DNA of 64,000 nt from an uncultured Oscillospiraceae bacterium (GTDB lineage: Bacteria; Bacillota; Clostridia; Oscillospirales; Oscillospiraceae). This document shows positions 25,710 through 34,194 of this stretch, one piece after another (positions within the stretch are counted from its first letter, which is position 1; every line of letters starts with the position of its first letter). A model generated the notes under the pieces. The model had not been told where the DNA came from. It made no database searches and worked only from the letters and a program-made list of their open reading frames with translations. Where the stretch lies: contig CALXDD010000001.1 of NCBI GenBank assembly GCA_944386985.1, positions 1-64,000 of the forward strand, written 5' to 3'. The translations under genes were made by a program, and so were the position numbers.

Positions 25710-26726
25710 ATGACCTATCCCGAAGTGCTGGCCGCCGCCCGGACCTGCTGCGGCCCCTACTGCAAGGCCTGCCCGGTGTGCAACGGACTGGCCTGTAAGA
25801 ATACCATTCCCGGCCCCGGGGCCAAGGGCCTCGGTACCGGCGCTATCCGCAACTACCAGAAGTGGCAGGAGATCTGCGTGAATATGGACACCATCTGCGA
25901 GAACAAGCCGGTGGACACCGCCTTTTCCTTCTTCGGCCGCACCTTTGCCGCACCTTTTTTTGCCGCTCCTGTGGGGGCCATGACCCTCCACTACGGTGAC
26001 AAATACGACGACCTTACCTACAACAACATCCTGGTACCCGCCTGTCAGGAGGCCGGATTTGCCGCCTTCACCGGCGACGGCACCAATCCCGCCGTCTTTG
26101 AGGGGGCCTGTGAGGCCATTGCCCGCAGCGGCGGTGCGGGCATCCCCACGGTAAAGCCCTGGGACCGGGATACCCTCTTCGCCAAGCTGGAGCGGGCCAA
26201 GGCCGCCGGTCCCGCCGCCATCGCCATGGACATTGACGCCGCCGGCCTGCCCTTCCTCCAGAACCTGACGCCTCCCGCCGGCAGCAAGACGGTGGAGGAG
26301 CTGCGGGAGATCGTGGCCTGCGCCGAGGTGCCCTTCATCCTCAAGGGCATCATGACGGTCCGGGGGGCGGAGAAGGCCGCCGCCGCGGGGGTCAAGGCCA
26401 TTGTGGTGTCCAACCACGGCGGCCGGGTGCTGGACCAGTGCCCCGCTACGGCAGAGGTGCTGGGGGAGATCGTCGACGCTGTGGGCAAGGATCTGACGGT
26501 GCTGGTGGACGGAGGTATCCGCTCCGGTATGGACATCTTCAAGGCTCTGGCCCTGGGAGCTGACGGCGTGCTCATCGGCCGTCCCTTCGTCACCGCCGTC
26601 TACGGCGCGGAGGCGGAAGGTGTGGCGGTGTACGCGGAGAAGCTGAAGGCGGAGCTGAAGGACACCATGGCCATGTGCGGCGTCCACTCCCTCAGCGAGA
26701 TCGACCGGTCCTGCATCCGGGTGTGA
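25710..26726 (+). CDS. FMN-dependent alpha-hydroxy-acid dehydrogenase-like protein with Cys-rich N-terminus
   Basis: A 338-residue TIM-barrel flavoprotein related to lactate oxidase/L-lactate dehydrogenase. FMN and catalytic blocks are SNHGGRVLDQ (catalytic His and Arg), and LVDGGIRSGMDIFKALALGADGVLIGRP. Residues 12-28 form a cysteine cluster (CCGPYCKACPVCNGLAC) not found in the classical oxidases, suggesting an Fe-S or metal site that could carry electrons in an anaerobe. The start at 25710 has AGGAGG nearby. The substrate is unknown. Confidence 0.82.
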   Translation: MTYPEVLAAARTCCGPYCKACPVCNGLACKNTIPGPGAKGLGTGAIRNYQKWQEICVNMDTICENKPVDTAFSFFGRTFAAPFFAAPVGAMTLHYGDKYDDLTYNNILVPACQEAGFAAFTGDGTNPAVFEGACEAIARSGGAGIPTVKPWDRDTLFAKLERAKAAGPAAIAMDIDAAGLPFLQNLTPPAGSKTVEELREIVACAEVPFILKGIMTVRGAEKAAAAGVKAIVVSNHGGRVLDQCPATAEVLGEIVDAVGKDLTVLVDGGIRSGMDIFKALALGADGVLIGRPFVTAVYGAEAEGVAVYAEKLKAELKDTMAMCGVHSLSEIDRSCIRV

Positions 26727-26773
26727 CAGGGAATATCCCTCCGACAACGTCAGAGGGACGCGAGAAGACAAAA

Positions 26774-26802
26774 GAGGCCGCCGGCTTTGTGCCGGCGGCC
26801 TC
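26774..26802. terminator. Bidirectional terminator
   Basis: A 12-bp stem GAGGCCGCCGGC/GCCGGCGGCCTC with a 5-base loop sits between convergent genes. The minus strand continues with TTTTGTCTTCT, so it mainly ends the permease gene. Confidence 0.85.
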
Positions 26803-26826
26803 TGCTTGCTGCTTCAGGAAACTTTG

Positions 26827-28158
26827 TCAGATGTTGCCCAGGATATACTTCAGGATGAACAAGACGGAGATGATATACACCAGGACGGGGACCTCCTTGG
26901 CCTTGCCCCGGGCCACCTTGATGATGCTGTAGCTGATGAAGCCAAAGCCGATACCATCGGAGATGGAGTAGGCGAAGGGCATCATGGAGATGACCAGGAA
27001 GGCAGGGCAGGCCTCCTCAAAGTCGCCCCAGTTGACCTCAGTGGCGCCCTTCAGCATGAGAACACCCACGATGATCAGAGCGGGAGCGGTGGCCGCCTGG
27101 GGCACCACATGGGCCACAGGGGCGGCAAAGCAGCTCAGCAGGAACAGGACGCTGACCACAATGGCACTGAGACCGGTGCGGGCGCCCTCGGCGATACCGG
27201 TGGAGGACTCCACGAAGGTGGTGACGGTGGAGGTACCAATGACAGCGCCGCAGCAGGTGGCGATGGCGTCGGCGATGAGAGCGCGGTCGCCGCCGGGCAG
27301 GTTGCCGTTCTTATCGGTCATGCCGGCGTTGGTGGCGGTGCCGATAAGAGTACCCACGGTGTCGAAGCAGTCCACCAGGGCGAAGCTGATGATGGCGGTG
27401 ATGAGGGCCACCACACCGCCGTTGACCTCAGTGAGGCCGGAGAAGCTCAGCTTGCCGAAGGTCTCGCCGATGACGGAGAAGCTGAAGCTCTGGGGGGTGT
27501 AGACCGTCTCGCCCATGGGGATGCCGATGATGGTGGTGATGATGATGCCGATGAAGATGGCGCCCTTCACCTTATAGGCCAGCAGAATGGCGGTGATGAG
27601 CAGACCGATGATGGCCAGGATGCCGGCGCTGTTCATCAGCTTGGAGCCGTCCTCCTGCACCAGGGAGAACTGCAGGGCAGGCACGCCGCCGCTGAAGGAG
27701 ATGAGCCCTACGTTCAAAAGGCCGATGAAGGCGATGAACAGGCCGATACCGGCGGAGATGGCGTTTTTCAGGAAGCTGGGGATGGAACGGATGATCATAC
27801 TGCGGATGGGGGAGACGGCGACGATCAAGAAGAGAATGCCGCTCAGCAGCACGATGGCCAGACCCTGCTGCCAGGTGTAGCCCATGCTGAAGCAAATGGT
27901 ATAGGTGAAGAAGGCGTTGAGGCCCATACCGGGGGCCTGGGCGAAGGGAACATTGGCCAGCATCGCCGTCAGGAAGGTACCCAGCGCCGCGGACAGGCAG
28001 GTGGCCAGCAGCACGGCGTTGAATCCCATGCCGGTCTGGCTGAGCAGGCCGGGGTTGACGAAGATGATATAGGCCATGGCGAAGAAGGTGGTGATACCGC
28101 CGATGATCTCCGCCCGAACGGTGCTGCCCCGTTCTGAAATTTTGAAGAATTTGTCCAT
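26827..28158 (-). CDS. NCS2-family purine permease (AzgA/PbuG type)
   Basis: A 443-residue transporter with about 12-14 membrane segments. The N-terminal RAEIIGGITTFFAMAYIIFVNP, the APGMGLNAFF block and the SFALVDCFDTVGTLIG region match the AzgA subgroup, which imports adenine, guanine or hypoxanthine. The upstream leader of about 115 bases shows no purine riboswitch that I can recognise. It stands alone between two terminator-bounded regions. Confidence 0.9.
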   Translation of the reverse strand: MDKFFKISERGSTVRAEIIGGITTFFAMAYIIFVNPGLLSQTGMGFNAVLLATCLSAALGTFLTAMLANVPFAQAPGMGLNAFFTYTICFSMGYTWQQGLAIVLLSGILFLIVAVSPIRSMIIRSIPSFLKNAISAGIGLFIAFIGLLNVGLISFSGGVPALQFSLVQEDGSKLMNSAGILAIIGLLITAILLAYKVKGAIFIGIIITTIIGIPMGETVYTPQSFSFSVIGETFGKLSFSGLTEVNGGVVALITAIISFALVDCFDTVGTLIGTATNAGMTDKNGNLPGGDRALIADAIATCCGAVIGTSTVTTFVESSTGIAEGARTGLSAIVVSVLFLLSCFAAPVAHVVPQAATAPALIIVGVLMLKGATEVNWGDFEEACPAFLVISMMPFAYSISDGIGFGFISYSIIKVARGKAKEVPVLVYIISVLFILKYILGNI

Positions 28159-28271
28159 ACGATTTCCTCCTCATAAAAATCCGATGCACAATTGGAGTTG
28201 GTAGGGATGGGGGAATGTGCCAGGTTGCAGGCCGTCCGCAGCAGGGAAACGGTGCTGCCTTCTTCCCCTGT

Positions 28272-28277
28272 ATTGTA
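28272..28277 (-). promoter_or_regulatory. Candidate -10 element for the purine permease
   Basis: Minus-strand TACAAT with a weak TTTCTT 17 bases upstream. The leader between it and the gene holds a small hairpin around CAGCA/TGCTG and no known riboswitch consensus. Confidence 0.4.
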
Positions 28278-28453
28278 CACCATTTTTTACAAATAAGAAA
28301 GCAGTTTCAGAGGACCAGACGATTTTTTGTGCAACCTAACAAAAATTCAGGAAAACCTTTGGCACATGGATAAAAGAAAAAGAAAATGTGAAAAAGAAAA
28401 CGAGGAATTTCTGCAGGAATGTAAGGGATTCTATTCTCTTTTAAGGGGAAATA

Positions 28454-28462
28454 TGGTATACT
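28454..28462 (+). promoter_or_regulatory. Extended -10 promoter upstream of the mscS-like gene
   Basis: TGG-TATACT forms an extended -10; only a weak TTCTCT is found at the -35 spacing. The AT-rich stretch 28290-28453 shows nothing else. Confidence 0.5.
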
Positions 28463-28502
28463 CACTGCAAACGCTCACCATTCCGGCGGAGCGCCTCTGA
28501 CG

Positions 28503-28555
28503 GCGGCGGACCATGCTTCCAGCGGAGAAGCGGGACGCCGTCCGCCGCATTTTTT
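28503..28555 (+). terminator. Leader terminator ahead of the mscS-like gene
   Basis: GCGGCGGAC (28503-28511) pairs with GTCCGCCGC (28540-28548), enclosing a small GCTTC/GAAGC hairpin, and TTTTTT follows at 28550-28555. The mscS start is only 13 bases on, so the hairpin belongs to that gene's leader and suggests attenuation. Confidence 0.72.
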
Positions 28556-28567
28556 GAAGAAAGGACG

Positions 28568-29389
28568 ATGCCGATGCCAAATGTAGACCTCTCCTCCCTT
28601 ACCGGCCAGATCAAGGCATTCACCGTGGAGAAGGTGTTGACGGCGCTGCTGATGCTGCTGGTCTGTCTTCTGGTGATCAAGCTGGTTACCCGGCTGGCAA
28701 AGAAGCTGCTGAACAGGGCAAAGCGTCTGGATCCCCGGATGCGCAAATACACCATGGCGGCCCTCAAGGTGGTACTGTATGTGCTGACAGTGCTGATTGT
28801 GGCCCAGAGTCTGGGCATTCCCACCACCTCCCTGGTGGCCCTCTTCAGCGTTTTGTCTCTGGCCATTTCACTGGCGGTGCAGGACGTGCTGGGCAACGTG
28901 GCAGGGGGACTGGTGATTTTGTTCTCCAAGCCCTTCCAGATAGGGGATTATATTGAGACGGACACGGTGGCCGGTACGGTATACGCCATCGACCTCACCT
29001 ATACCAAGCTGGACACAGTGGATGGCCAGCGGGTGCTGATGCCCAACAGCACCATGGCTGACAGCAAAATCACCAATTTCACAGAGCTGGGTACCCGCCG
29101 GATGGATCTGACTGTGACCGCCTCCTATGACGACGCCATTTCCGCTGTGCGCCAGGCGCTGCTGGCGGCGGTGGAGGCTACCCCCAATATTCTGGAGGAC
29201 CCGGCTCCAGTGGCGGTGGTGACCAACTACGGAGAGAGCGCCATCGAATACCATCTGCGGTGCTGGAGCAAGGTGGATACCTACTGGGACGCCCGGAACA
29301 CCCTGATGGAGGAGATCAAAAACAGCTTTGACCAGCGGGGGATTACCATGACGTACAACCATTTGAATGTGCATATTCTGGAGAAGTGA
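28568..29389 (+). CDS. MscS-family mechanosensitive ion channel
   Basis: A 273-residue small-conductance mechanosensitive channel protein. It has N-terminal transmembrane helices, the pore-lining TM3 and beta-domain block LAVQDVLGNVAGGLVILFSKPFQIGDYI (about 97-125), and a C-terminal cytosolic cage domain with the PNS(T/M) motif (LMPNSTMADSKITN). It releases solutes under hypo-osmotic stress. It ends overlapping the thioesterase start (ATGA), so the two are coupled. Confidence 0.92.
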   Translation: MPMPNVDLSSLTGQIKAFTVEKVLTALLMLLVCLLVIKLVTRLAKKLLNRAKRLDPRMRKYTMAALKVVLYVLTVLIVAQSLGIPTTSLVALFSVLSLAISLAVQDVLGNVAGGLVILFSKPFQIGDYIETDTVAGTVYAIDLTYTKLDTVDGQRVLMPNSTMADSKITNFTELGTRRMDLTVTASYDDAISAVRQALLAAVEATPNILEDPAPVAVVTNYGESAIEYHLRCWSKVDTYWDARNTLMEEIKNSFDQRGITMTYNHLNVHILEK

Positions 29390-30123
29390 TGACTATGCAG
29401 TATTATGACTATGAAACCAAGGTGCAGTATTCGGACCTGGGGGAGGACGGTTTCCTCTCCCAGGTGGGAACGCTGCGGCTGATGCAGGAGGCGGCCTGTG
29501 AGGCATCCGCGTCGGTAGACTGCGCCCCCGGCCGCCTGATCGAGCGGATGGGGGTGGGCTGGATTCTCTGCGGCTGGAAGCTGAAGATGGGAAAGAAGGT
29601 GGCCTGGGGAGAGCCTTTGACCGTGCGGACCTGGCCGAGACGAATGGATATCCATTTTTCTGACCGGGACTTCCTGGTGACCGATGCAGCCGGAGAGACA
29701 GTGGCCGCCGCCACCAGCCGCTGGCTGCTGCTGGATGTCCATACCGGACGGGTTACCCGGGTAACGGAGGAGCTGGCCGCCCACTATGAGATCTGGGACC
29801 ACAAGGCCGTGGAGGGGGAGATCCCCACCGGCGGCAGGAGCCCGGAGGACGCCAGAGAGACCTTCGCCTACACCGCCCTGGGACGGGATTTAGACACTTT
29901 CCACCATGTCAACAACCTCCACTACCTGGAGCTGGGCCGGGAAGCCCTGCCGGAGGAGGTGCGGCCGCTGCCCCTTTCCACGGTGGAGATTCTCTACAAG
30001 CGGCAGATCAAGCGGGGGGAACGGGTGCGGTTCTTCTACGCCCTGGTGGACGGAAAGCACCAGGTGGAGATCCGGGACGACGAGGGGAAAAAGACCCACG
30101 CGCTCCTTTGGTTCTATGAATAA
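29386..30123 (+). CDS. Acyl-ACP thioesterase
   Basis: A 245-residue double hot-dog protein of the FatA/acyl-ACP thioesterase family, which hydrolyses acyl-ACP to free fatty acid. Visible are the N-terminal VQYSDLGEDGFLSQVGTLRLMQEAA, WILCGWKLKMGKKVAWGEPL and the second hot-dog with HHVNNLHYLEL, matching the plant-type catalytic Asn/His area. Size is typical for bacterial members. It overlaps mscS by 4 bases. Confidence 0.88.
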   Translation: MMTMQYYDYETKVQYSDLGEDGFLSQVGTLRLMQEAACEASASVDCAPGRLIERMGVGWILCGWKLKMGKKVAWGEPLTVRTWPRRMDIHFSDRDFLVTDAAGETVAAATSRWLLLDVHTGRVTRVTEELAAHYEIWDHKAVEGEIPTGGRSPEDARETFAYTALGRDLDTFHHVNNLHYLELGREALPEEVRPLPLSTVEILYKRQIKRGERVRFFYALVDGKHQVEIRDDEGKKTHALLWFYE

Positions 30124-30161
30124 AAACAGCGCAGCAGGCTTTTTGCCTGCTGCGCTGTTTT
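30123..30161. terminator. Bidirectional terminator
   Basis: AAAACAGCGCAGCAGGC pairs with its complement around TTTTT, ending in TTTT. It lies between the convergent thioesterase and small hypothetical genes. Confidence 0.92.
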
Positions 30162-30169
30162 CCGTTTTC

Positions 30170-30592
30170 CTATTTGAAGTTCCTGGGGCCGATCATGTCA
30201 ATGAGATCCTGAGCGGCGGCCCGCAGTTCCTCCGCATCGGGGTACTCCAGCGCCTCATCCACGCGGCTGTCGGCAGCGATGAGGGCCATGTAGAGGGGAA
30301 TGTCCCGGCGGGGAACGGTGGAGCAAAGGCGCAGTGCCTGGAGGGTGACATACAGGGGATTGTAGTCGTCATCATAGTCGTCGTAGCGATTGGAAAAGGC
30401 TTCACGACCGGTGAGGTAATTCACCATTGCCACGCTGGCAGACTCCTTGGGGAACAGCTGGCCCAACAGCAGGCGGACCGCCTGCTGCTGATTGCTGCCG
30501 TAAGGAAAGGCCCAGGCAGCGTACTCCGCCTGCTCCTTCTGCTCCTGCCGGCGGGATTTGAATCGAAACCAGGGAAATGGATCTCGTCCCAT
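30170..30592 (-). CDS. Small cytosolic protein of unknown function
   Basis: A 140-residue soluble protein that I do not recognise. It starts MGRDPFPWFRFKSRRQEQK with a basic N-terminus, has an acidic Tyr/Asp-rich middle (NRYDDYDDDYNPLY) and a helical C-terminus with a possible EF-like acidic segment but no metal motif. The ATG at 30592 follows AGGAGGATCCTC. It lies between a terminator and the pfk gene, so it is probably its own unit. Length and codon use match its neighbours, which favours a real gene. Confidence 0.7.
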   Translation of the reverse strand: MGRDPFPWFRFKSRRQEQKEQAEYAAWAFPYGSNQQQAVRLLLGQLFPKESASVAMVNYLTGREAFSNRYDDYDDDYNPLYVTLQALRLCSTVPRRDIPLYMALIAADSRVDEALEYPDAEELRAAAQDLIDMIGPRNFK

Positions 30593-30715
30593 GAGGATCC
30601 TCCTTTCTGTACTTGGGGAATCGCTGGAGATGGCGGATCTCCCCAAAGCGGCCGGGCCGCTGTGGAGACCCCGATCATTCCAAACTGCGGGGGCGGAGTG
30701 AATCCGCCCGGCAGC

Positions 30716-30733
30716 AAGCCCCTTTGGGGGCTT
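30716..30733 (-). terminator. Hairpin after the phosphofructokinase gene
   Basis: AAGCCCC/GGGGCTT with a short loop lies 33 bases beyond the pfk stop, followed by a second hairpin GGGCGGA/TCCGCCC. Neither has a U-tract, so termination is uncertain. Confidence 0.45.
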
Positions 30734-30765
30734 GTACGGCGCGGAGCGCCGGGGAGGCGTCGGGC

Positions 30766-31851
30766 TCAGTCGCCGAAGGTGGTGCCGGCATCCCGGGCGG
30801 TCTGGATCAGGGGGTGGTCCACCGGCAGGAACTTGGTGCGGCTGGCGGCCTCCTCCAGGGGAACGGCCACGATCTGGTCGGCCTGGATGCCCACCATGTA
30901 GCCGTACTTCTGCTCCATAATCATCCGGGCGGCGGCGGTGCCGAAGCGGGTGGCCAGCACCCGGTCATAGGGACAGGCGGGACCGCCTCTCTGATAGTGG
31001 CCGGGCACGGTGACACGGGCCTCCTGACCGGTGAGCTTCTCCAGCTGGGCGGCGATGTCGTAGGAGATGGTGGAGTAGGGGTTGGCCTCCTTCTTCCGCC
31101 GGCGCTCCTCCTCGGTGAGAACCTTGTCGTCCCTGGAGATGGCGCCCTCCGCCACCGCTACGATGGAGAAGGTGCGGCCTTTCTTCTTCCGGGCCTCGAT
31201 GGCCTCCGCCACCTTGCTGATGTCATAGGGGATCTCGGGGATGAGGATCACGTCGGCGCCGCCGGCAATGCCGGCGCTGAGGGTGAGCCACCCGGCGTCC
31301 CGGCCCATCACCTCCACCAGGAAGATCCGGCTGTGGGCCAGAGCGGTGGTGTGGATGTAGTCGATGACGTTGGTGGCGATGTCGGCGGCGGACTGGAAGC
31401 CGAAGGTCTGGTCCGTGCCGTAGATGTCGTTATCGATGGTCTTGGGCAGGGTAATGATGTTCATGCCCGCGTCGTGGAGGAGCTTGGCGCTCTTCTGAGT
31501 GCCGTTGCCTCCCAGCACCACCAGGCAGTCCAGATTCAGGCGGTTGTAGGTGTCCATCATCCGGGGCATCACATCGTTGCCGTCCTTGTCCACGATGGCC
31601 TTGCCGGGAATATAAGGCTGGCGGGAGGTGCCGAGAATGGTACCGCCCTGGGCGATAATGCCGGAAAAATCACTGGGTCCCATAAATTTGTAGTCATTCT
31701 CAATAAGGCCCCGGTAACCGTCATACATGCCGTAGATCTCAATATTGTCCACATACTGGAACAGGGCTTTGCCCACGCCGCGAATGGCCGCATTGAGTCC
31801 CTGGCAGTCGCCGCCGCTGGTCACAAGACCTACCTTTGTTTTACGTTTCAT
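30766..31851 (-). CDS. pfkA: 6-phosphofructokinase
   Basis: A 361-residue glycolytic kinase phosphorylating fructose-6-phosphate. Blocks: TSGGDCQGLNAAIRG (N-terminal phosphate donor site), GGNGT at 114-118 and PKTIDND at 136-142 with catalytic Asp140. The Gly after GGN favours ATP as phosphoryl donor, while the Lys of PKTIDND is shared with PPi-type enzymes; this combination is typical of group III ATP enzymes. The length is slightly above the 320-residue classical form. Confidence 0.93.
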   Translation of the reverse strand: MKRKTKVGLVTSGGDCQGLNAAIRGVGKALFQYVDNIEIYGMYDGYRGLIENDYKFMGPSDFSGIIAQGGTILGTSRQPYIPGKAIVDKDGNDVMPRMMDTYNRLNLDCLVVLGGNGTQKSAKLLHDAGMNIITLPKTIDNDIYGTDQTFGFQSAADIATNVIDYIHTTALAHSRIFLVEVMGRDAGWLTLSAGIAGGADVILIPEIPYDISKVAEAIEARKKKGRTFSIVAVAEGAISRDDKVLTEEERRRKKEANPYSTISYDIAAQLEKLTGQEARVTVPGHYQRGGPACPYDRVLATRFGTAAARMIMEQKYGYMVGIQADQIVAVPLEEAASRTKFLPVDHPLIQTARDAGTTFGD

Positions 31852-31889
31852 CGTACCAGTCTCCTTTTCAACGGTAGTCTTCCGACGTT

Positions 31890-31918
31890 ACTATACCGCA
31901 CTTTAGTGAAAAAAGCAA
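31890..31918 (-). promoter_or_regulatory. Sigma-A promoter of pfkA
   Basis: Minus-strand TTGCTT (31918-31913) and TATAGT (31895-31890) with a 17-base spacer lie 39 bases ahead of the start codon. Confidence 0.75.
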
Positions 31919-31983
31919 CGATTTTCCGCAGACAGCCCAAAGGATGTTGGGCAAGCTGCGGGGGGAATCTGCGGGGGTCCGCC

Positions 31984-32012
31984 TTGACAAAGAGCCGGGA
32001 ATTTTTTATAAT
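31984..32012 (+). promoter_or_regulatory. Sigma-A promoter of the Fe-S scaffold/GGGtGRT operon
   Basis: Consensus TTGACA (31984-31989) and TATAAT (32007-32012) with a 17-base spacer. A GC-rich leader of about 150 bases follows; I see short hairpins but no known riboswitch in it. Confidence 0.9.
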
Positions 32013-32166
32013 CTATAAAGGTATGGACAGGCTGCGGCCTGCCGGTACCCGAGAAGTGAAAGCGAATATGCCGCGGCAGAACTTTCCACCTGCGCGGCGC
32101 TGCGGCAGCTTGAATACGGGCCCGATCCCTCTGGGGCGGGCTCAAAAAAGGAAAGGAAGAATTGCC

Positions 32167-32859
32167 ATGATCTATTCCAGCGAAGTGCAGAACATGTGCC
32201 CCGTCGCCAAGGGCGCGTACCATGGCCCCGCTCCCATCCCCGAGGAGGGCAAGTGGGTCCAGGCAAAGGAGATTAAGGATATCAGCGGTCTGACCCACGG
32301 TGTGGGCTGGTGCGCTCCTCAGCAGGGCGCCTGCAAGCTGACTTTGAACGTGAAGGACGGTATCATTGAGGAGGCTCTGGTGGAGACTCTGGGCTGCTCC
32401 GGCATGACCCACTCCGCCGCTATGGCTTCCGAGATCCTGGTGGGTAAGACCATTCTGGAGGCTCTGAACACCGATCTGGTGTGCGACGCCATCAACACCG
32501 CTATGCGCGAGCTGTTCCTGCAGATCGTCTACGGCCGCACCCAGACTGCTTTCTCCGAGGGCGGTCTGCCCATCGGCGCCTCCCTGGAGGACCTGGGCAA
32601 GGGTCTCAGAAGCCAGGTGGGTACCATGTTCGGCTCCAAGGCCAAGGGTCCCCGTTACCTGGAGATGGCCGAGGGCTATTGCACCCGTATGGCTCTGAAC
32701 GCTGACAACGAGGTCGTCGGCTATGAGTTTGTCCACCTGGGGAAGATGATGGCTGCGATCGCCAAGGGCACCGACGCCAACGAGGCGCTGAAGGCTGCCA
32801 CCGGCCACTACGGCCAGTGGGACAACGCCGCCAAGTATATCGATCCCCGCCACGAATAA
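32167..32859 (+). CDS. NifU-like iron-sulfur cluster scaffold-type protein
   Basis: A 230-residue protein of the IscU/NifU-N-like family often annotated as an Fe-S assembly scaffold. Conserved Cys are in GVGWCAPQQGACKLTL (near residues 49 and 55) and ETLGCSGMTHSAAMASEILVGKT. The C-terminal half extends beyond the usual 125-residue scaffold. The start at 32167 has GGAAG upstream. It is followed 18 bases later by the GGGtGRT gene, a fixed partner in many Clostridia. The exact function is not established. Confidence 0.8.
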   Translation: MIYSSEVQNMCPVAKGAYHGPAPIPEEGKWVQAKEIKDISGLTHGVGWCAPQQGACKLTLNVKDGIIEEALVETLGCSGMTHSAAMASEILVGKTILEALNTDLVCDAINTAMRELFLQIVYGRTQTAFSEGGLPIGASLEDLGKGLRSQVGTMFGSKAKGPRYLEMAEGYCTRMALNADNEVVGYEFVHLGKMMAAIAKGTDANEALKAATGHYGQWDNAAKYIDPRHE

Positions 32860-32877
32860 GAGAAGGAGGACAAGGAA

Positions 32878-33876
32878 ATGGCTCTGTTTGAAAGCTACGA
32901 GAGAAGAATCGACAAGATCAACGGCGTCCTCGCTCAGTATGGCATCGGCTCCATCGAGGAGTGCCGCAAGATCTGTCAGGATAAGGGCTTTGATCCCTAT
33001 GAGATTGTCAAGGGCATCCAGCCCATCACCTTTGAGAACACCTGCTGGGCCTACTGCATGGGCGCCGCCATCGCCATCAAGAAGGGCGTGAAGACCGCCG
33101 CCGACGCCGCTGAGGCCATCGGCATCGGCCTGCAGGCCTTCTGCATCGACGGCTCCGTTGCCGAGGACCGCAAGGTTGGTCTGGGCCACGGCAACCTGGG
33201 CGCCATGCTGCTGCGTGACGAGACCAAGTGCTTCGCCTTCCTGGCCGGCCACGAGTCCTTTGCCGCCGCTGAGGGCGCCATCGGCATCGTGAAGAACGCC
33301 AACAAGGCCCGTAAGGAGCCCCTGCGGGTTATCCTGAACGGTCTGGGCAAGGATGCTGCGCAGATCATCAGCCGCATCAACGGCTTCACCTATGTGCAGA
33401 CTCAGTTTGACTATGCCTCCGGCAAGGTGAATATCGTCCGCGAGATCCGCTACAGCGAGGGTGAGCGTGCCAACGTCCGCTGCTACGGCGCTGACGACGT
33501 CCGTGAGGGCGTGGCCATCATGCACCTGGAGGGTGTGGATGTGTCCATCACCGGTAACTCCACCAACCCCACCCGCTTCCAGCACCCTGTGGCCGGCACT
33601 TACAAGAAGGAGTGCATTGAGCAGGGCAAGAAGTACTTCTCCGTGGCCTCCGGCGGCGGCACCGGCCGTACCCTGCACCCGGACAACATGGCTGCCGGTC
33701 CCGCCAGCTACGGCATGACCGACACCATGGGCCGTATGCACAGCGACGCTCAGTTCGCGGGCAGCTCCTCCGTCCCCGCTCACGTGGAGATGATGGGCTT
33801 CCTGGGCGCCGGCAACAACCCCATGGTCGGTATGACTGTTGCTACCGCCGTGGCTGTGGCCGAGAGCATGAAGTAA
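32878..33876 (+). CDS. GGGtGRT protein
   Basis: A 332-residue protein of the family named after its motif, seen here as SGGGTGRTLHPDN near residue 262. Other blocks are LGHGNLGAMLLRDETKCFAFLAGHESFAAAEGA and the C-terminal GFLGAGNNPMVGMTVATAVAV. There is no signal peptide or membrane segment. Function is unknown; pairing with the Fe-S scaffold-type gene suggests a joint role. The AAGGAGGAC ribosome site and the strong promoter suggest high expression. Confidence 0.88.
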   Translation: MALFESYERRIDKINGVLAQYGIGSIEECRKICQDKGFDPYEIVKGIQPITFENTCWAYCMGAAIAIKKGVKTAADAAEAIGIGLQAFCIDGSVAEDRKVGLGHGNLGAMLLRDETKCFAFLAGHESFAAAEGAIGIVKNANKARKEPLRVILNGLGKDAAQIISRINGFTYVQTQFDYASGKVNIVREIRYSEGERANVRCYGADDVREGVAIMHLEGVDVSITGNSTNPTRFQHPVAGTYKKECIEQGKKYFSVASGGGTGRTLHPDNMAAGPASYGMTDTMGRMHSDAQFAGSSSVPAHVEMMGFLGAGNNPMVGMTVATAVAVAESMK

Positions 33877-33898
33877 GATTTTCGGCTTGACCGATACG

Positions 33899-33931
33899 AA
33901 ACACCCCGGAGCGGCGCTCCGGGGTGTTTTT
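33899..33931 (+). terminator. Terminator of the GGGtGRT operon
   Basis: ACACCCCGGAGC pairs with GCTCCGGGGTGT around GGC and is followed by TTTTT. The stretch 33932-34120 beyond it shows nothing recognisable. Confidence 0.95.
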
Positions 33932-34120
33932 GCGCATACCGGCCATGGATCCGCCGCGAAAGCGGCGTCACGAGCGTTTTGGCGGAGGAAAGTTCTCAGT
34001 TCTGAAATGCCTTGCGACATGCTTCAGCGCAGCTGTTTTCTGTGTTTTGAATTGTTTCTAATTCTTTGCGGTAAAAAATCAAAAAAACAGACGATATTCC
34101 TGGATTTTGTCAGAATTTCT

Positions 34121-34148
34121 TTGCTTTGCAGAAAATTGGTAGTATAAT
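34121..34148 (+). promoter_or_regulatory. Promoter of the MATE gene
   Basis: TTGCTT (34121-34126) and TATAAT (34143-34148) with a 16-base spacer, 46 bases before the start codon. Confidence 0.75.
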
Positions 34149-34194
34149 ATCTTTCGCAACAAAGTGAATGCGGTGAGGAGAGAAACAGATTTTT

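Noticed and set aside
28159-28300. Purine riboswitch in the NCS2 permease leader
   Set aside because: The three-way-junction core sequences of purine riboswitches are missing.
31903-34020. 705-codon minus-strand frame
   Set aside because: It lies opposite the Fe-S scaffold and GGGtGRT genes, which have promoter, ribosome sites and family motifs. The translation is low-complexity Ala/Gly/His/Val.
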